Shown here: positions 61,229 through 64,000 of the stretch, in pieces
Layout: every line of letters begins with the position of its first letter
Numbering within the stretch: position 1 is the first letter of the stretch
DNA from: Candidatus Zhuqueibacterota bacterium
GTDB lineage: Bacteria; Zhuqueibacterota; Zhuqueibacteria; Zhuqueibacterales; Zhuqueibacteraceae
Reading direction: 5' to 3'
DNA length: 64,000 bases
Assembly: GCA_022616415.1 (NCBI GenBank)
Contig: JAKEEU010000362.1
Location: 1-64,000, forward strand
The notes under the pieces: model-generated
Told to the model about the DNA's origin: nothing
Databases searched by the model: none
Seen by the model: only the letters and a program-made list of their open reading frames with translations
Position numbers and translations under genes: made by a program

Positions 61229-62524
61229 ATGCAAAAAATTCTCGCCATGATTCTCGCCGGCGGGCGGGTGGACGAGCTTTCGGTGCTCACCCAATACCGC
61301 CCGAAATCGGCAGTCCCCTTCGGCGGCCTTTACCGCGTCATCGATTTCCCGATGAGCAGTCTTATGCACTCCGGCATCGAAAACGTCGGGATGCTCTCGC
61401 AGTATCGCTCCTACTCCTTGAACAATCACATCGGCAACGGCGCCGCCTGGGAAATGGTCGGCCGCAACCGCAGCGTCTCGATCTTGCCGCCTTACACCGC
61501 GCACACCGTGTCGCAATGGTATCGCGGTCCTTCCGATGCGGTGTATCAAAATCTTGACTTTATCCGCATGAACGACCCGCGGCTCGTGCTCGTGCTCTCC
61601 GGCGATCATATTTACTCGATGGATTTTTCGCCATTCATCGAATTTCATCAAGAAAACAAGGCCGATCTCACCGTGGGCTTTCTCGACGTGCCCAAAGATC
61701 AAGCGCCGCGCTTCGGTATCGGCCGTCTTGAAGAAAGCGCCGCAAGTCCAGGCGGTCCGCTGGTGGAATATCTCGAGAAGCCGTCTGCGCCGCCGGCATG
61801 GCCCGGCGACAATGTCGCGGCCTCGCTGACGATTTATCTTTTCTCGCCGAATATTTTGCACGAGGTGTTGGAGAGCCACGCCCGCCTCGCGCCCAAGTCG
61901 CACGAGTTCGGGAAGGATATTATTCCATCGATGCTCGGGAAATATCGCGTTTATGGCTACAAATTTCAGAGCTATTGGGGATACACGCGCACCATTGATG
62001 AGTATTGGCAAACCAGCATGGATCTTTTGGGCGACAACCCGTTGATCGATCCGGAGCGCTGGCGGGTGCGCACCAATATCGAGCACAACCAGATTCGCGA
62101 CCGCATTCCCGCCATTATCGGCGATAGCGCTGAAATCTGCAACGCCCTCGTTTACAGCGGCTGCCAAATTCATGGCAAGGTGGAAAACAGCATTTTGTTC
62201 TCGGGCGTTGAAGTGCAGGCTGGCGCCGTCGTCAAAGATTCCATTTTAATGTTCGACACGCGCGTGGAAGCCGGCAGTCATTTGCACAAAGTCATTTCGG
62301 ACGTGGACGTGATCGTCGGCCCGGAGTGCCGGATCGGCTTTGGCGATGCCGCCATTCCCAACGAAGATTACCCGCAGCTCTTGCAATCCGGCATCACGCT
62401 CATCGGTCGCGGCTCGGCCATACCGAGCGAGCGGCAGATCGGCAGTAATTGCATCGTTCAGCCCAACATGGCCGCCACGCAGTTTCGCAAGAAGGAATAT
62501 GGCTCTGGAGTGACGATCGACTGA
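61229..62524 (+). CDS. glgC: Glucose-1-phosphate adenylyltransferase
   Basis: A 431-residue nucleotidyltransferase. MILAGGRVDELSVLTQYRPKSAVPFGG is the substrate-binding N-terminus, followed by YRVIDFPMSS, YRGPSDAVYQNL, VLSGDHIYSMD and FVEYLEKP-type residues. The C-terminal half is a left-handed beta-helix (SGCQIHGKVENSILFSGVEV, SILMFDTRVEAG). It makes ADP-glucose for glycogen. The GGRVDELSVLT version of the usual GGxGxRLxxLT motif is a common variant. No glgA or glgB lies in the window. Confidence 0.92.
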   Translation: MQKILAMILAGGRVDELSVLTQYRPKSAVPFGGLYRVIDFPMSSLMHSGIENVGMLSQYRSYSLNNHIGNGAAWEMVGRNRSVSILPPYTAHTVSQWYRGPSDAVYQNLDFIRMNDPRLVLVLSGDHIYSMDFSPFIEFHQENKADLTVGFLDVPKDQAPRFGIGRLEESAASPGGPLVEYLEKPSAPPAWPGDNVAASLTIYLFSPNILHEVLESHARLAPKSHEFGKDIIPSMLGKYRVYGYKFQSYWGYTRTIDEYWQTSMDLLGDNPLIDPERWRVRTNIEHNQIRDRIPAIIGDSAEICNALVYSGCQIHGKVENSILFSGVEVQAGAVVKDSILMFDTRVEAGSHLHKVISDVDVIVGPECRIGFGDAAIPNEDYPQLLQSGITLIGRGSAIPSERQIGSNCIVQPNMAATQFRKKEYGSGVTID

Positions 62525-62633
62525 TTATCTTCCTAATTTTTGTAATTCAGCATCATTCCTGGAAATATACTTGCTCTTAAAAAACAATGCAGCAGACCTG
62601 TTGAAGGAGTGAAATGGAGGAGAGAACACGAAA

Positions 62634-63389
62634 ATGCTCCGAGATTCTGCCAAGCAAATCATAATCGCTGTCATCGTTGCCATCTTGAGCTTTTACATCA
62701 CGAAAGTCTTGCAAGAGGATGATGTGGTGATTGTCGAAGAATCTCTGAAAATGGCAAAATCGTTGGAGTTTACATTGCGGTGTAAACAAGCCAAATTTGA
62801 TAAATTCGGCTTCTCAATTGATTTTGGTAAAACGATTCGACAAGGCAAAGTAAGATCAAGCTCTTCGCAATTCACTATCCCCGATTCTTGCCTGGTCGTC
62901 GACAAAAGCACACTCTACTTTGAAATTGCCAAATCATTAGCATTTGTTTATGGACAAGAGCTTTCCTTCGCGGTTGAGTTTGTTGATTCTCTGACAATTC
63001 CAGAAACGGGATTCAAAATCAGCATGTACGGCGACTTGTTATTTGCCAAGCCCAACATTTTTCTTTTCGAAAAGAAAGCCATTTCCAGGACTCATTCAGC
63101 AACCGATTGGCATGCTGAATTTCTCTTGGATTCATTGATAGACAAAGCTTCTTTTATAAACGCTCATATCGCTCCGCTTCCCAAAAGCGGAGTAGTTGGA
63201 AAGCTTCCACCTGGCATCGGAAACGAAGCGCTTTATATACGCATTAGAAATAACAGCATCCGAGAAATAATCAAACAAAACGTTCGGGCGAAACGAAAAA
63301 CCAGCGTGAAACTCAACACCGTTGCAGAATTGAGGGCGAAGATGACAATGCTTGTCAGGAAAAGGACGACTAAATATGGCAATCTCTAA
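62634..63389 (+). CDS. Membrane-anchored unknown protein
   Basis: A 251-residue protein with one N-terminal membrane helix (QIIIAVIVAILSFYITKVL) and a large extracytoplasmic part of mixed strand and helix. No domain was recognised. Its basic C-terminus is rich in K and R (RAKRKTSVKLNT, VRKRTTKYGNL). GGAGGAGAGAACACG lies upstream. It overlaps the following sigma-like gene by 14 bp, so the two are coupled. Confidence 0.75.
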   Translation: MLRDSAKQIIIAVIVAILSFYITKVLQEDDVVIVEESLKMAKSLEFTLRCKQAKFDKFGFSIDFGKTIRQGKVRSSSSQFTIPDSCLVVDKSTLYFEIAKSLAFVYGQELSFAVEFVDSLTIPETGFKISMYGDLLFAKPNIFLFEKKAISRTHSATDWHAEFLLDSLIDKASFINAHIAPLPKSGVVGKLPPGIGNEALYIRIRNNSIREIIKQNVRAKRKTSVKLNTVAELRAKMTMLVRKRTTKYGNL

Positions 63390-64000
63390 GGAACTCGAAT
63401 ATCAGCAATTTCAAGAGAATGTTGAGAAATTTTTGCGCAATCCACAGGATCGTGACGCCACCAACTTTTTGTTTCGCCTTTTCAATCTATGGATAAAGTT
63501 TTTCTTCAGAGATTATCAAAGGACTTGGGGAAATGTTTTTTCCCCTGCAGAAGAACAGGATCTTAGACAAGAAATAATCATAAAGTTTTTTGAGGCGCTT
63601 CAGAAACACAATATCGTCAAATATCGCGAAGCCAAAGCATATCTCTTGCGGACTTTCCGGACAAAATGCATAGATTTTATTCGCAAGAAGAATCGACAGT
63701 TCTTGCGAATCGAGGAAGAAACGAATAATGAAGTGCTCATCATTTCACCCAGCGAGACTTCTTCCCAATTTTCACTCTCAGAGAAGTTTCAAATCGTAGA
63801 ACCATATTGGCAACAGACGCTTGCCCAATCGCCTGAACCCACCAGAAAAATTATTAACTCACTTTATTGGGGCTTGCCGTATGAAGAAATCTGCCGACAA
63901 CTCGGCCAGCCGGAGTATTCGCCGAAAAGCTTCAAAGCAACTGCGCATCGCGCCAAAAGAACATTTCAGAGGATCTTCTTGGGTATTCTTAGTGATGCCC
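63376..64000 (+). CDS. ECF-like sigma factor, cut by the window end
   Basis: At least 208 residues. Region 2 contains DLRQEIIIKFFEALQKHN and EAKAYLLRTFRTKCIDFIRKK; region 4 is suggested by TRKIINSLYWGLPYEEICRQLG and KATAHRAKRTFQRIF. A longer-than-usual N-terminal helix (KELEYQQFQENVEKFL) precedes region 2. The start at 63376 overlaps the preceding stop by 14 bp. The 3' end lies outside the window. The neighbour is membrane-bound but is not a recognisable anti-sigma factor. Confidence 0.75.
   Translation, partial: MAISKELEYQQFQENVEKFLRNPQDRDATNFLFRLFNLWIKFFFRDYQRTWGNVFSPAEEQDLRQEIIIKFFEALQKHNIVKYREAKAYLLRTFRTKCIDFIRKKNRQFLRIEEETNNEVLIISPSETSSQFSLSEKFQIVEPYWQQTLAQSPEPTRKIINSLYWGLPYEEICRQLGQPEYSPKSFKATAHRAKRTFQRIFLGILSDA

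Overview
The window reads as a chromosomal segment of an uncultured, free-living Gram-negative bacterium of roughly 50% GC, most likely from the FCB-side candidate lineages (KSB1, Calditrichota or Zixibacteria-like). This placement is inference. It rests on a Por/T9SS-type C-terminal sorting domain (YPNPFNPST) on a secreted FG-GAP protein, a short Bacteroidetes-style primary sigma factor without region 1.1, a Wzi-like outer-membrane barrel, and a bc-type quinol oxidoreductase carrying an octaheme cytochrome c. Unlike Bacteroidetes, about ten intergenic regions carry an E. coli-like -35/-10 pair with a 16-17 bp spacer.

Layout. 1-9.1 kb: remnant of an HNH nuclease cut by a dispersed palindromic repeat; a frameshifted DUF4062-NACHT-HEAT STAND NTPase; an EamA exporter; a zinc-ribbon membrane protein and an SPFH/GYF_2 protein (YdjG/YdjI-like pair) separated by a MazEF module; a Cys-cluster protein. 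9.6-12.4 kb: a DUF4276 protein facing an AAA/OLD-like ATPase, then a Phd antitoxin whose ParE toxin is broken. 12.5-16.1 kb: ECF sigma factor, zinc-finger anti-sigma factor and two DUF4097 exported paralogues. 16.1-18.3 kb: a HigA/NadS-type antitoxin with a truncated toxin; a GT-C-like membrane protein with a small membrane protein. 18.6-22.2 kb: a four-gene overlapping operon of DNA methyltransferase, unknown protein, AAA ATPase and DUF4276 protein, which is the best candidate for an undescribed defence system. 22.5-37.3 kb: mostly housekeeping (UvrD/PD-(D/E)XK helicase-nuclease, M23 peptidase, RpoD-like sigma, TPR protein, flippase-like LPG-synthase-type membrane protein, BFN/PDZ protein, RlmD, M24 peptidase, LarA-like protein).

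37.7-45.2 kb: an envelope or polysaccharide cluster (radical SAM/SPASM, Wzi-like barrel, two GT2 glycosyltransferases, PHP-domain phosphohydrolase). 45.2-50.4 kb: DUF433/DUF5615 toxin-antitoxin pair, a TIR/NDT-like protein with a duplicated HTH-like C-terminus, bifunctional FtcD with an embedded C2H2-like zinc finger, an unknown protein, and HicBA. 50.4-55.0 kb: amidohydrolase, DUF84 NTPase, SAM methyltransferase, and the FG-GAP secreted protein. 55.4-61.1 kb: quinol:cytochrome c oxidoreductase operon (cytochrome b, subunit IV-like protein, octaheme cytochrome c, Rieske protein, small membrane protein). 61.2-64 kb: GlgC, a membrane-anchored unknown, and an ECF-like sigma factor cut off by the window end.

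Accessory DNA is scattered among core genes rather than confined to one island: five toxin-antitoxin loci (two with dead toxins), two ATPase/DUF4276 pairs, two TIR-like-domain proteins and four kinds of palindromic repeat. No tRNA, rRNA, CRISPR array or intact transposase was seen.
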